Positions 25,676-33,555 of a stretch of DNA of 64,000 bases are shown here, one piece after another (the first letter of the stretch is position 1; each line of letters opens with the position of its first letter). This DNA is from DATGZX01 sp035296965 (GTDB lineage Bacteria; Planctomycetota; Planctomycetia; Gemmatales; Gemmataceae): assembly GCA_035296965.1 (NCBI GenBank), contig DATGZX010000087.1, positions 1 to 64,000 of the forward strand, given 5' to 3'. A program made the position numbers and the translations under genes. Under the pieces are notes generated by a model that worked only from the letters and a program-made list of their open reading frames with translations, ran no database searches and was not told where the DNA came from.

Positions 25676-26071
25676 TCACTTCGCAGGCTTCTCGTAGCGG
25701 GGGCAGGGCGCGGCGCAGCAGGCAATGCCGTCGATCTTCTTACCCACGGTGCACGTTCCAAAGACGGCGCACGTCATGATATTGACTTGCACCTTGCCCT
25801 TGCAGGCAGCGCAGAGCCGACGCTCGCCAGTGAAAGCCCCCAGGTGCACGCAGGGCGGCCGTCGGATCGCTGGCGTGGGCTCAGCATGTGGGATCGGCAG
25901 TCCATCCCAGAGCGCCCGGTACTGCTCGCTCTTCTCTTTCGAGCACGGTAATGCTGCCGGACAGTTGCCCGAGCATAACTGCCAATCGCGCAGGCTCATC
26001 GGCCGACCAGCTCGGCGGCAGGTCGGGTCGTGCGTGAGACAGTGACAGGGAATAATCACAGTCGAAGTCAT
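25676..26071 (-). CDS. Cysteine-rich hypothetical protein
   Basis: A 131-aa protein with 15 cysteines, in pairs and clusters (CHCLTHDPTC, LCAACKGK, CCAAPC). No signal peptide. Its start overlaps the stop of the 336-aa gene as ATGA, so translation is coupled. The pattern suggests several bound zinc ions or disulfides. No family recognised. Confidence 0.55.
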   Translation of the reverse strand: MTSTVIIPCHCLTHDPTCRRAGRPMSLRDWQLCSGNCPAALPCSKEKSEQYRALWDGLPIPHAEPTPAIRRPPCVHLGAFTGERRLCAACKGKVQVNIMTCAVFGTCTVGKKIDGIACCAAPCPRYEKPAK

Positions 26072-27078
26072 TCGGAGATTACCCCGTACATTGGACCGCT
26101 AAGGGCGCCGTTATAGTCGTTCGTGACAATCTCGAATGGAGAACAACTTGCGGACTGGAAGGAGGGGCAGCCAGCGAAGAACGTAACAAAAGGCTCCGCT
26201 ATCGAAACTGCAAGCTGCCATCCCTTGGCCTTTGTCGCGCACACCAGCATGACTGCGGCCGTGACCTCCGTGAAACCAGAAATGAACTGGTAAATTCCAG
26301 ACCAGTAGCCACTATAGGCCGGCTCGGTTGTTTGGTTTAGATCGCAAAGAAACTGGCCAATCCAGGTGTCGGTAGTGGGAAAACACGAAGAATACTTCAG
26401 TAACATGCTGAAATTCAGCGATGAACCGGCAGGGGCCATATTCGTAAATGTGAGCGGCGCCTGTGTCGGCAATGCGACTCCTGGACAACACACGTTCTGA
26501 CAGATGCACAAGTCGTCATTGATAATATCTCCTATCGGTAGCAAAGTAATCGTACTGGGCGCTCCAGCGGGAAGATGTTGTTCAAACCCCTCATAGACCC
26601 CTGTCATGTAAGTAAGCGTCCCGCCAGCGCAGCAATCAAATTCTTCATCTGTAGCAGTGTAGTAGCCTACTCCGTTGACAGCCAGCACCCAAAGACCGCC
26701 GAACGGGTTAGAATTGGGCATTCCAATTGGAACAATCGCACCCAAGTCGTACCACAGAATCATCCCGAAATTAGGATTCTGCGGCGGGAGAAGGCCGCGC
26801 GACTGCCATGCGCAACCGCACTGCGGCGGAGCCGTGGGCCAACCACCAACACTTCCGAAGTCGGTGTAAAATAGAGCGGTTGTCCCTAGAAACTGCAAGG
26901 TGCATGGCCAGTCATAGAGGGGTGCTAACTGCGAGCCCCAATCGCCGAGCGCTGGCTTATACGCCCAGGCCGCCCGAAAACTGCCGCAATGATCACATCC
27001 GCCGTTGTAGCAAGGAAACGGTCCGCAGCAGTCACAGCCAGGAGAACGCTGAATGTTTGGGTAACCGGTTGTGCCCAT
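26068..27078 (-). CDS. Cysteine-rich hypothetical protein, possibly structural
   Basis: A 336-aa protein rich in G, P, W, F and Cys. The N-terminus has CDCCGPFPCYNGGCDHCG, and clusters recur (FDCCAGG, CICQNVCCPG, FLCDLN, CSPFE). No signal peptide or membrane helix. Composition is that of a secreted or particle-surface protein rather than an enzyme. It follows the 342-aa gene by 3 bp and overlaps the next by 4 bp, so it sits in the middle of a tight operon. It could be a virion or appendage component of an unknown phage-like system; this is speculative. Confidence 0.5.
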   Translation of the reverse strand: MGTTGYPNIQRSPGCDCCGPFPCYNGGCDHCGSFRAAWAYKPALGDWGSQLAPLYDWPCTLQFLGTTALFYTDFGSVGGWPTAPPQCGCAWQSRGLLPPQNPNFGMILWYDLGAIVPIGMPNSNPFGGLWVLAVNGVGYYTATDEEFDCCAGGTLTYMTGVYEGFEQHLPAGAPSTITLLPIGDIINDDLCICQNVCCPGVALPTQAPLTFTNMAPAGSSLNFSMLLKYSSCFPTTDTWIGQFLCDLNQTTEPAYSGYWSGIYQFISGFTEVTAAVMLVCATKAKGWQLAVSIAEPFVTFFAGCPSFQSASCSPFEIVTNDYNGALSGPMYGVISE

Positions 27079-27081
27079 GTG

Positions 27082-28110
27082 TCAATCCGTGATCGTTTCC
27101 AGTGTGCCAGTATCGCATGTCGCCACGGAAACCCAGCCGCCAGCCAAGCACACGTAAAGCGGCTTCGTGATTCCACCAACTGTCGGGATGGTGATGTTGC
27201 CGTTGGCAACGCATGGGTAGGGGTGTCCGACAACTAACGGATTAACCCCACTCACAGGGCTAACTCCTGGACCTCCAAGCTCAAGCGGGTTCCATAGCCA
27301 GCAGGGGAATTGGCCTGTGAGAGAAGGGAAGAATGGCTGAAGCGAAGCGTATCCAGGAAACAGCGGGAGGGCAGTCGCGTTGTACAGGCCGAATGATTGT
27401 ACGGACAAAACTGAGGCGAACGCGACAGGGGCGGGAACAGAAACAATGTAGAGCGGTCTGCTGACAGCCGGCCCGCTGCTTCCAAACGGAATCGCGCTGA
27501 AGGTTCCGTTCGGCACGAGCCGGTAGGGCCAGGTGAGCTGAAGAGATTCTCCCTGATATGATCCAATCCAAATCGGCGTGGCCCCAGCCGGCGGCGTCTC
27601 AAAACTCACCGTATTCGCGTTTGGCGTGAGGAGCCAGCCATCGTAAATGTTAGTTGCCGTTGGCGAAACGCCGACAGCCCAGCCCCAGGCGTCGCCTGGC
27701 GCGGTCGCAGGAAAATCGAACCAAAAACTCAACCCATCTCCGGCCGGATACAATCGTGCAAGCGCCTTCAGAGGAACCTCGGCATTCTGGTTGACCTCAA
27801 ATGCTGGGAGAAGTACTGTCGATCCTTTGCGCCCCCCATAAGTCGGCGTGACCCTTCCAAACGGCCTGAAATCGATCTGTTGCCAACCATAGGCCAATCC
27901 ATTCGCGCCCCCAGCCGCAGTCAGAATCTGCGCCCAAAACGGCCGATCTCCAGAGAGCTTGATCACCGGGCCAGTCTGATCGTAATTCACAGAAAGCGGC
28001 GACTGCGCGCGGATCCTCGCAACGCGCTCGATCCAATCGCAAAGCTGGTTGTAATCGCTGGCCGAGATGAGTGAACCAGCTCGTTTCCGCGGCAGTGTTG
28101 GAATTTCCAT
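27082..28110 (-). CDS. Hypothetical protein, fibre- or appendage-like composition
   Basis: A 342-aa protein. The N-terminus (PRKRAGSLISASDYNQLCDW then IERVARIRAQSPLSV) is helical, and the remaining 280 residues are strand-rich, Gly/Pro/aromatic-rich and low in charge, as in phage tail-tip or receptor proteins. Such openings occur in phage-like genes of planctomycetes as far as I recall. Three cysteines lie near the C-terminus. It is tightly spaced (3 bp) ahead of the Cys-rich protein. No specific family could be assigned. Confidence 0.5.
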   Translation of the reverse strand: MEIPTLPRKRAGSLISASDYNQLCDWIERVARIRAQSPLSVNYDQTGPVIKLSGDRPFWAQILTAAGGANGLAYGWQQIDFRPFGRVTPTYGGRKGSTVLLPAFEVNQNAEVPLKALARLYPAGDGLSFWFDFPATAPGDAWGWAVGVSPTATNIYDGWLLTPNANTVSFETPPAGATPIWIGSYQGESLQLTWPYRLVPNGTFSAIPFGSSGPAVSRPLYIVSVPAPVAFASVLSVQSFGLYNATALPLFPGYASLQPFFPSLTGQFPCWLWNPLELGGPGVSPVSGVNPLVVGHPYPCVANGNITIPTVGGITKPLYVCLAGGWVSVATCDTGTLETITD

Positions 28111-28119
28111 GCACTAACT

Positions 28120-28170
28120 CTAAATGATGGACCAGTCGGCGGATTCTGGTTCGCCGAGGCTTGTTGCCAT
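28120..28170 (-). CDS. Possible 16-aa mini-gene
   Basis: ATG 28170 preceded by AAGAGG at about 6 nt, then sixteen codons (MATSLGEPESADWSII) and a stop, just upstream of the 342-aa gene. The good ribosome site is the only support. It may be a leader peptide or chance. Confidence 0.2.
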   Translation of the reverse strand: MATSLGEPESADWSII

Positions 28171-28223
28171 TAAAAACCTCTTGTATGGTACGTGCCGCTT
28201 CCCTGTTCCGGCCCCGCTGCCTG

Positions 28224-28883
28224 TCACTTCGCGGACGGTCGCCAATCGACCTCCGGCTGAAGGAAGTCCTCAAGGGCCCGGCGCTGCAGCTCGCTCGGAT
28301 CTGGGGACCGTCTGTCGAGAATGCTCAGGGCCAGTTCGTCCAAAAGAGGGCTCGCCACCTGCGCCAGCTCCTCCTCGATCTCCTGGCGGGTGCGGACTGG
28401 TTTCTGGTCGCGAAGACGCACCGTCTCCGCGTTTGCCCGAATGCGGCGGGCCGCACCATCCCGATAGCGCGCGGCCTCCTTTTGAATCAGGGGCAGACCA
28501 GTCTTGATGTCGGTCTGCTGCTGCATGTTGGCCGCCCGATCCGCCTCGATCTTCGCTAAAGTGGTTGCCAACTGGCCTCCCGTCATGGATGCGTGAGCAT
28601 TTCGCTCGTCCAGATCGAGTTGCAATTTCGCTCGTTCGAGCGCGTCAAGGTCTCGGCGCACATCGGCAATTTTTTGGCGATGCTCGACGAATTGCCTGTA
28701 GGCGGAATCGTTCTCGATCATCGCCTGCACTTCGGCCAAGCTTGCAACGTAATCTGGCTCGGGAGCCATCGGAGGATAGGTGAAGGTGTTGGAAAAGAGT
28801 AGCAGGCGGCCCTGAACTGCCGTGCCTGGTGACAGGTGCCAAAAGTGCGTTTCGTTCGTACCGATCTTGAACTCATTGGCCAT
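28224..28883 (-). CDS. Coiled-coil hypothetical protein
   Basis: A 219-aa protein. The first 40 residues are strand-like (ETHFWHLSPGTAVQGRLLLF). Residues about 45-200 are predicted helical with long charged heptad stretches (HRQKIADVRRDLDALERAKL, and EEELAQVASPLLDELAL). No signal or membrane span. It heads the leftward group that contains the two large strand-rich proteins. It could be a scaffold- or connector-like component, but no family is recognised. Confidence 0.5.
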   Translation of the reverse strand: MANEFKIGTNETHFWHLSPGTAVQGRLLLFSNTFTYPPMAPEPDYVASLAEVQAMIENDSAYRQFVEHRQKIADVRRDLDALERAKLQLDLDERNAHASMTGGQLATTLAKIEADRAANMQQQTDIKTGLPLIQKEAARYRDGAARRIRANAETVRLRDQKPVRTRQEIEEELAQVASPLLDELALSILDRRSPDPSELQRRALEDFLQPEVDWRPSAK

Positions 28884-28982
28884 CGAAATTTACCTCTGAT
28901 GGTGAGTCGTCCTTGTCGATTGCGCCGGCCAGGCTTAACGCGGACCTGGCCTTGCCGGACCAGGGCGGGGCCCGGCTCACTC

Positions 28983-29219
28983 TCAGCCGCTCGGCTGGAC
29001 CGGACCCTCCGGCGCCACCTGTGCCATTGGTTGGCCATTCCGTTCGAGCGCTGCCAAGACGTCAGAAAGGACGAACAGGACCTTCCTGCTATTCTTGGCA
29101 GGTCGCAGACAGGGAATGCTGCCGTCCCTCGCCCAACGCAGAACAGTCGGTCGGGTCGTCTTGAGGTGGACGGCGATTGCTCCTGCATCAACAGGGGCGG
29201 AATGGTCGGTCATCGCCAT
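28983..29219 (-). CDS. Excisionase/MerR-like helix-turn-helix protein
   Basis: A 78-aa protein starting at ATG 29219, chosen because GGAGAG lies 7 nt upstream; earlier in-frame ATGs lack a site. Residues about 12-55 form a winged helix-turn-helix of the excisionase type (AIAVHLKTTRPTVLRWARDG, then SIPCLRPAKNSRKVLF). Such proteins bend DNA at attachment sites or regulate early promoters. It is one of three small DNA-binding proteins in this half of the element, and the best candidate for the excision factor by size, together with the one at 33556. Confidence 0.65.
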   Translation of the reverse strand: MAMTDHSAPVDAGAIAVHLKTTRPTVLRWARDGSIPCLRPAKNSRKVLFVLSDVLAALERNGQPMAQVAPEGPVQPSG

Positions 29220-29674
29220 GTACTTGCTCTCCAGCGCAACAAAAAACGCCTTGCTTGGCGATAGTACGCCAGGCAAGGCGCTCATCTCTTGCGATTTCCG
29301 GGCCAGTTCCCGGACAGCGTGCATCAATCTCGAAAGATGGTACCACAGATCCTACAATCTTCAAGGCGCATTCCTCGACACGTAAAGGCGCTTGGCTGCT
29401 GGGCGATGGTCTATTTGCACGGGCAGCGCGACCGTTTTATGACTCGCGCGAGAAGGCTCTTGCTGGACGGTCGGAACCGTTGAAGGCAGAACGTTTTAAG
29501 GGGTTCCCGCCAACTTCTACCAGAGCGTCATAAGAAACCCCGGCTCGACGCAGGGGGGGCATGCTGCACAGAACCTCCCCTCGCACGCTCCCGGCAGCAC
29601 CTTCCGCGCGCCTGTGAGAGCGGCGGCAAGGGGACTTGTGCAAACTACATTGCTCGCGCGAGAGTAAACGCGCG
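29220..29674. other. Intergenic region with paired palindromes
   Basis: About 450 bp upstream of the excisionase-like gene. It holds the palindrome CTCGCGCGAG twice, at 29443-29452 and 29653-29662, 210 bp apart. No convincing gene; a frame on the minus strand has non-coding composition. Confidence 0.4.
29443..29662. promoter_or_regulatory. Two copies of palindrome CTCGCGCGAG
   Basis: Identical 10-bp palindromes at both ends of this span (29443-29452 and 29653-29662), both flanked by A just outside the right arm (GAGA). They could be operators for the helix-turn-helix protein encoded at 29675-30052, whose stop is 13 bp away, allowing looping over the intervening promoter region. Confidence 0.3.
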
Positions 29675-30052
29675 TCACGTCGCCATCTCGCGGAGTTCAT
29701 TCAATCGGTCACTGGCGCGAACAAAGACCTTATACGTATCGTCCGAATCAAGGGTGCCCACGGCCTGAAGGATCTCATTCAACTTCCTGGCCGCCGGGTA
29801 CAGTTTCCCGTCGACGCCCTCACGGCTTGGCGCGTCGCCCCTGACCTCAGCGAGAACCTGGTTGGCGAAGCTCCAGGAAGTCCGGGCCCGTCGGGCGACG
29901 GCATTGACACTCGCCCGTGAATAAGCCGGATCGCGGAGCAGTTCCAGGATGGCCTCTTTCTTCTCAGAGGTTCTCACGGACCTATCCCTTTTGCGGACTT
30001 GGCGACCCTCCCCAGAAATCGCCATAATCGCACGCTGCCGCGTTTCGTTCAC
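29675..30052 (-). CDS. Helix-turn-helix DNA-binding protein
   Basis: A 125-aa protein. The first possible start is GTG 30052; an ATG at 30025 is an alternative. Residues about 28-70 (SEKKEAILELLRDPAYSRAS then VNAVARRARTSWSFANQVL) read as a winged helix-turn-helix, like those in replication or partition regulators. The C-terminal half is helical. It lies in the leftward replication half of the element, upstream of the paired CTCGCGCGAG palindromes. Confidence 0.55.
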   Translation of the reverse strand: MNETRQRAIMAISGEGRQVRKRDRSVRTSEKKEAILELLRDPAYSRASVNAVARRARTSWSFANQVLAEVRGDAPSREGVDGKLYPAARKLNEILQAVGTLDSDDTYKVFVRASDRLNELREMAT

Positions 30053-30195
30053 TGAGGCCGACTCAGTTGCCTTTATAGGGCCGGCGGCCAGCTGGCGTCG
30101 GCCTATCGCTTGCCAGGGGCATTTTTAACCGTCCCCAGGCCAGGCCGGGCGCTCCTCCGGGGGGATCGCGAGGATGCGCCCGGCCCCTCACCATC

Positions 30196-30480
30196 TCAAT
30201 CAGCCTGAACGCCCAGCGGTGCATTGCCCCAAGCTTTGCCGTTGCAGCCCCGGCAGACCATGACCACCGTTTCTAACGTGAGCCGAAGACCAGCGCCTGG
30301 CACGGCACGCATCATCAAATCAATACCGAAGCGAGCGCGGTGCTCTTTATTCGTCATCCCGCAGCCGCGGCACTTGCGCTTATGCCGAGAGGAACATTTG
30401 CCGCGGGGCTGGGCACCTGGAGGCAATCGCCCCCTGGAGTCACCGATAAGGGCTCGCGTCGTGCCGGCCAGCTGCTGCAT
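30196..30480 (-). CDS. Small zinc-finger protein, HNH-like spacing
   Basis: A 94-aa frame from ATG 30480. The real content is the C-terminal half: CRGCGMTNKEHRARFGIDL, then VVMVCRGCNGKAWG, two C..C pairs 40 residues apart, as in HNH nucleases or treble-clef fingers. The HNH histidines are not clearly present, so nuclease activity is unlikely. The N-terminal 35 residues overlap the upstream gene in another frame, so a shorter start (for example ATG 30354-30352 at MTNKEH) is possible, but it would remove one Cys pair. Confidence 0.5.
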   Translation of the reverse strand: MQQLAGTTRALIGDSRGRLPPGAQPRGKCSSRHKRKCRGCGMTNKEHRARFGIDLMMRAVPGAGLRLTLETVVMVCRGCNGKAWGNAPLGVQAD

Positions 30481-30650
30481 ACCCCGATCGGTTTGGCACC
30501 GCGGATAAGAATCATGGATTCCTCCCTGGGACCGGCCGGCGGAATTTCGAGCAGGGCCTGATCGACTTCGGCGTAGGTCGACGTCTCGAGAACCGGCCTC
30601 CAAGGATGGTCCCGAGACTCTCGGAGCCATCCGACCCATTTCTTGCTCAT
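30354..30650 (-). CDS. Hypothetical protein, paralogue of the next upstream gene
   Basis: A 98-aa protein. The first 50 residues align with the protein encoded at 30714-30989: W.GW.R....PWR.V.E.S..AE and then a MIL..G..P segment (WVGWLRESRDHPWRPVLETS here). This indicates a tandem duplication. The C-terminal half diverges and is Pro/Ala-rich, overlapping the zinc-finger frame. Function unknown. Confidence 0.55.
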   Translation of the reverse strand: MSKKWVGWLRESRDHPWRPVLETSTYAEVDQALLEIPPAGPREESMILIRGAKPIGVCSSWPARREPLSVTPGGDCLQVPSPAANVPLGISASAAAAG

Positions 30651-30713
30651 CGTTCTGCTCCTCCCTTGTTCCGAAAAAACGTTACCCTGATAAGGCCGGT
30701 CGTCCTTTAATGC

Positions 30714-30727
30714 CTAATGTACATTAG
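30714..30727. promoter_or_regulatory. Palindrome CTAATGTACATTAG
   Basis: A perfect 14-bp palindrome spanning the stop codon of the upstream paralogue and located 64 bp before the start of the downstream one. Candidate operator for an internal promoter. Confidence 0.35.
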
Positions 30728-30989
30728 TCGCGCGAAGAAACGTTTGGCTGAATGGTCGAAACTCGACAGAAACCGGCATTTTGAAGAGGCTTGCGCGCTT
30801 AGCGGGCACCAAGTCGTCCGGGCGCCTGCCAGAGGGCAGAATCATTACGTCGCCCGACTCGCTGATCAGGCCAGCGATCAAACTTGAGCATTCTGCTTCG
30901 CTTTCCCCTTCACAGACCATTCGCCACGGGTCCCCAGGCCGCCGGCGAAACCAGCCTGCCCAAGGTGAGCGATTGATTGTCGCGTTCAT
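30714..30989 (-). CDS. Hypothetical protein, tandem paralogue
   Basis: A 91-aa protein. Residues 9-55 (SPWAGWFRRRPGDPWRMVCE then VMILPSGRRPDD) align with the downstream neighbour at 30354-30650. The repeated W..W..PWR pattern suggests a small conserved domain with a tryptophan-rich surface. It follows the 96-aa gene at 30986 with a 4-bp ATGA overlap. Its stop codon lies in the 14-bp palindrome CTAATGTACATTAG. Confidence 0.55.
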   Translation of the reverse strand: MNATINRSPWAGWFRRRPGDPWRMVCEGESEAECSSLIAGLISESGDVMILPSGRRPDDLVPAKRASLFKMPVSVEFRPFSQTFLRATNVH

Positions 30990-31273
30990 GTTTGGGCCCC
31001 TTTCAATCGATCCCCCCGGACGATGTCGGGCAGGTCCTTTACCATGCCTCGAAGCAAGTCCAGCACATCCCAGCCGCGGGCGGCCTCGGCTTCGTGGTTA
31101 GCGATCCAGCCCTCGGCGATTGCCAAGCCGTCGGCTGCCAGGTGTGCCGCTGCGGTGGGCACCTTGCCGCGGTAAGTGACCTTTTCGACCTCGGCCAACT
31201 TCGAACGCAGTTGGGCAAGTAGGCGGTCCGCTTCGGGTTGGTCCCAGTTCGACATGGCAGGTTGGTCGGCCAT
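30986..31273 (-). CDS. Small hypothetical protein after DnaB
   Basis: A 95-aa protein. The start could be ATG 31300 (overlapping the helicase stop) or 31273, which follows the helicase stop by 11 bp and is used here; neither has a strong ribosome site. The protein is acidic and helical (ADRLLAQLRSKLAEVEKVTY then AAAHLAADGLAIAEGWI) without a recognised domain. Position suggests a replication accessory factor, unproven. Confidence 0.5.
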   Translation of the reverse strand: MADQPAMSNWDQPEADRLLAQLRSKLAEVEKVTYRGKVPTAAAHLAADGLAIAEGWIANHEAEAARGWDVLDLLRGMVKDLPDIVRGDRLKGAQT

Positions 31274-31284
31274 AATTCGCACGC

Positions 31285-32631
31285 TCAATCCATGCCCCAA
31301 CTCTCAAACCGTTGGAATTCTTTGCGGAAGCGTACTTTCACGATTCCAGTTGGCCCGTTTCGCTGCTTGGCGATAACGACCTCTGTCAGCCCGTCATCTG
31401 GCGGCCGCTGAAGGTCCTCCTCATCCTCGATCCCGCCGGGCCGATGAAGAAGGAGCACGGTGTCAGCGTCCTGCTCGATTGAGCCCGATTCCCGGAGGTG
31501 AGACAGCCTGGGGCGATTGTCTTTGCCAGAGTTCTCCGATTGACGGTTGAGTTGTGCCAGCGCCATCACTGGTATTTTCAGGTCCTTCGCCAGATACTTA
31601 AGCCTTCTGGAAATGCCGGCAACCTGCTCCTGGCGAGGCTCCTTTTTATTCTCCGGCTCGATGAGCTGGAGATAGTCAACGATCACTAGCCGTATCCCAT
31701 GCCGGAACTTGTGCCGGCGAGCGTTGGCCGCGATTCTGGTCATCGTGCGCGACTTGCCATCGACGAAAAGCTTGCTGTCTCGCATGCGGTCGGCAGCATC
31801 GGCGAACCGGGAACACTCCTCATCGTTGATCGTTCCACGACGGATGCGCTGAGCGTCAACCAATCCCTGAGCACAAAGAATCCTGTCAGTTATCTCCCCC
31901 TTCGATTGCTCGACGCTTACGAACAGCACAGGCAAGCACTCGTAGAGCACGACGTGCCTGGCAACGTTCAGCCCAAACGCAGTCTTGCCCGTTCCCGGCC
32001 GGGCTGCGACAACAATCAATTCGGAGTCTGGCAAGCCGGTGAGGAGATAGTCGAGCTTACCAAAGCCTGTCTGTACGCCGACATGCCCACCGCCGCGGCG
32101 CCTTTCGCAGCGCTCGTCCAGCCGGATGCAGGAATCATCGACGAGTTCCTGGATCATGCTGGTCGCGTTGCCTACGTCCTTCTCCCCCAATGCGAGAAAC
32201 CGCGATTGCGCGGCTTCGAGCAGCTCTTCGGGTGGGCCAGTTTGATTTTGCACGTCTCGCGCAGTCTCAAGCGAGGCCTGCAACGTGTGTCGCAGAATCG
32301 CTTTCCCGCGCACGAGTTTTGCGTGATGCTCGACGTTTGCCCCGGTCGGGGAGCAATCCCACAACTCGGCGAGGTAGACATACCCGCCAACGTCTTCGAT
32401 CTGGCCGTGTTCATTGAGGCGGTTGGCGAGGAGCACGGTATCCACCACCACGCCCTTATCAGACAGCTCAATAATGGCTTGAAAAATCTTCTGGTGCGCA
32501 TCGTGGCAAAAGTCTTCCTTGCTCACGATTCCTACCGCGTCGGGAATCGTCTCGTTGTGCCGGAGCATGGCGCCAAGAACCTGTTGCTCGGCGGCCTTGT
32601 TGTGTGGCGGGAGTCGAGTTTCGTCTCTCAC
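31285..32631 (-). CDS. dnaB: Replicative DNA helicase, DnaB family
   Basis: A 448-aa protein of normal DnaB length. The N-terminal domain (residues 1-150) begins PPHNKAAEQQVLGAML. The RecA-like core has Walker A RPGTGKTA at 211-218, Walker B-region RLVIVDYLQLI, and the DnaB4/5 motifs VMALAQLNRQSE and HLRESGSIEQDADTVLLLHR. It unwinds DNA ahead of the fork as a hexamer. The upstream initiator gene overlaps it by ATGA, so the two are translated together, the classic initiator-helicase pair of phages and integrative replicons. Confidence 0.95.
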   Translation of the reverse strand: MRDETRLPPHNKAAEQQVLGAMLRHNETIPDAVGIVSKEDFCHDAHQKIFQAIIELSDKGVVVDTVLLANRLNEHGQIEDVGGYVYLAELWDCSPTGANVEHHAKLVRGKAILRHTLQASLETARDVQNQTGPPEELLEAAQSRFLALGEKDVGNATSMIQELVDDSCIRLDERCERRRGGGHVGVQTGFGKLDYLLTGLPDSELIVVAARPGTGKTAFGLNVARHVVLYECLPVLFVSVEQSKGEITDRILCAQGLVDAQRIRRGTINDEECSRFADAADRMRDSKLFVDGKSRTMTRIAANARRHKFRHGIRLVIVDYLQLIEPENKKEPRQEQVAGISRRLKYLAKDLKIPVMALAQLNRQSENSGKDNRPRLSHLRESGSIEQDADTVLLLHRPGGIEDEEDLQRPPDDGLTEVVIAKQRNGPTGIVKVRFRKEFQRFESWGMD

Positions 32632-33488
32632 GATTTAGCTCCCTTCGCTCTCGCAGTTCGTAGCTTGGAGGGGCCAGCGGTCTGCCCACTCTCGATCCGC
32701 TCCCGCTCTTCCTGCATTTCCCGAGCGATTCGACGGTCATCTGTGTCGGGGGCTGACTTGCTGTCCGCGTCAGCCGCGAATCCTTCCCATTCGTGGCCGC
32801 TGAGCCATAAATGCGGTTTCGGGATAAAGCGCCCCTCTTCGCGGTGCCAGTCAGTGGACCGCTTCTGTCGCTTGAGCGCGTCGAACATCATTTGTTGCAA
32901 TCCGTCGTCGGGGGCCAGCTTCTCCCACTCCTTTTGAGCGAGATCCTTCCGCTTCTTTTTGGGGTACGTTTTCCAGAATCGCTCAAACCCAGCGCTCCCC
33001 CCTTTGGGGGGTAGGGGGGGTCTTGTTCTATGGGTCTTGTTCAATGGGTATCCTTCCAGGTGCCGTTCTGTCACTAGTCGCGCGTCGTTTTTGTCACTAG
33101 TCGCGCGTCGTTTTTGGCACTGGTGCAGTTTTGTCACTAGTGCAGAAAAGTCACTAGTTCCAGGCTCCGGGATCGGGTGAACGGAGTAGAGATTGGATGC
33201 CCGATTGCCCAAGGTGTTTCGAACTTCGACGGTGATCAACGCAACTTCCCGCAGCGTCTGAATATGGCGGATGATGTTGCGCCGTGACATGCCGAGGCGA
33301 TGTGCAATACCCGCAAGCGAGGGATAGCAGGTCCCGGAGCGATCCGCCTGCCTGATCAGGCACAGGTAGACGACCACAGCACCGGGACCCAAATGGCGCG
33401 CGAACTCGTCGATGAGGGAGTTGGGAACCTGAAACCACCCACGGCCGGCAGCCGCTCCATTGCTCTCGGCCTTGCCATTCGTTATCAT
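32628..33488 (-). CDS. Replication initiator-like protein with internal iterons
   Basis: A 286-aa protein. ATG 33488 has AGGGA 7 nt upstream and is preferred over ATG 33515. Residues about 15-95 form a winged helix-turn-helix (VPNSLIDEFARHLGPGAVVV, then YPSLAGIAHRLGMSRRNIIR), as in lambda O-like or RepA initiators. A proline-rich linker follows, then FERFWKTYPKKKRKDLAQKE, a segment common in phage replication proteins. Bases 33070-33161, encoding residues about 109-139, are five iterons. As in lambdoid phages, the origin would lie inside the initiator gene. Overlaps dnaB by 4 bp. Confidence 0.8.
   Translation of the reverse strand: MITNGKAESNGAAAGRGWFQVPNSLIDEFARHLGPGAVVVYLCLIRQADRSGTCYPSLAGIAHRLGMSRRNIIRHIQTLREVALITVEVRNTLGNRASNLYSVHPIPEPGTSDFSALVTKLHQCQKRRATSDKNDARLVTERHLEGYPLNKTHRTRPPLPPKGGSAGFERFWKTYPKKKRKDLAQKEWEKLAPDDGLQQMMFDALKRQKRSTDWHREEGRFIPKPHLWLSGHEWEGFAADADSKSAPDTDDRRIAREMQEERERIESGQTAGPSKLRTARAKGAKS
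33070..33161. repeat. Iteron array, putative replication origin
   Basis: Five copies of a unit starting GTCACTAGT or close: two exact tandem 23-bp copies at 33070-33092 and 33093-33115 ending in T runs, a 17-bp variant at 33116-33132 (GGCACTGGT), a 17-bp copy at 33133-33149, and a partial copy at 33150-33161. The spacing is 23, 23, 17 and 17 bp. The array lies in frame within the initiator gene, the expected place for an origin recognised by its own product. Confidence 0.75.
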
Positions 33489-33555
33489 GACGACATCCCT
33501 GATCACAATTCGCACACGCGAGCCGCCCGGCCAGGGGCGGTGCGCGCCTCTGTTC

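Noticed and set aside
23719..25761. A 680-codon open frame on the minus strand opposite the second recombinase
   Set aside because: It is antisense to the recombinase and three flanking genes with good ribosome sites and conserved motifs. Its long openness follows from the GC-rich codon pattern of the opposite strand; composition is not protein-like.
29437..29700. An 87-codon minus-strand frame in the palindrome region
   Set aside because: Composition is arginine/serine-rich and unlike the other proteins; no ribosome site and it overlaps the operator-like palindromes.
31699..32937. A 412-codon open frame on the plus strand opposite dnaB
   Set aside because: Overlaps DnaB motifs in antisense; no conserved features.
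33070..33161. CRISPR-like repeats
   Set aside because: Repeat units are adjacent with little or no unique spacer, and are within a gene frame, so iterons fit better.
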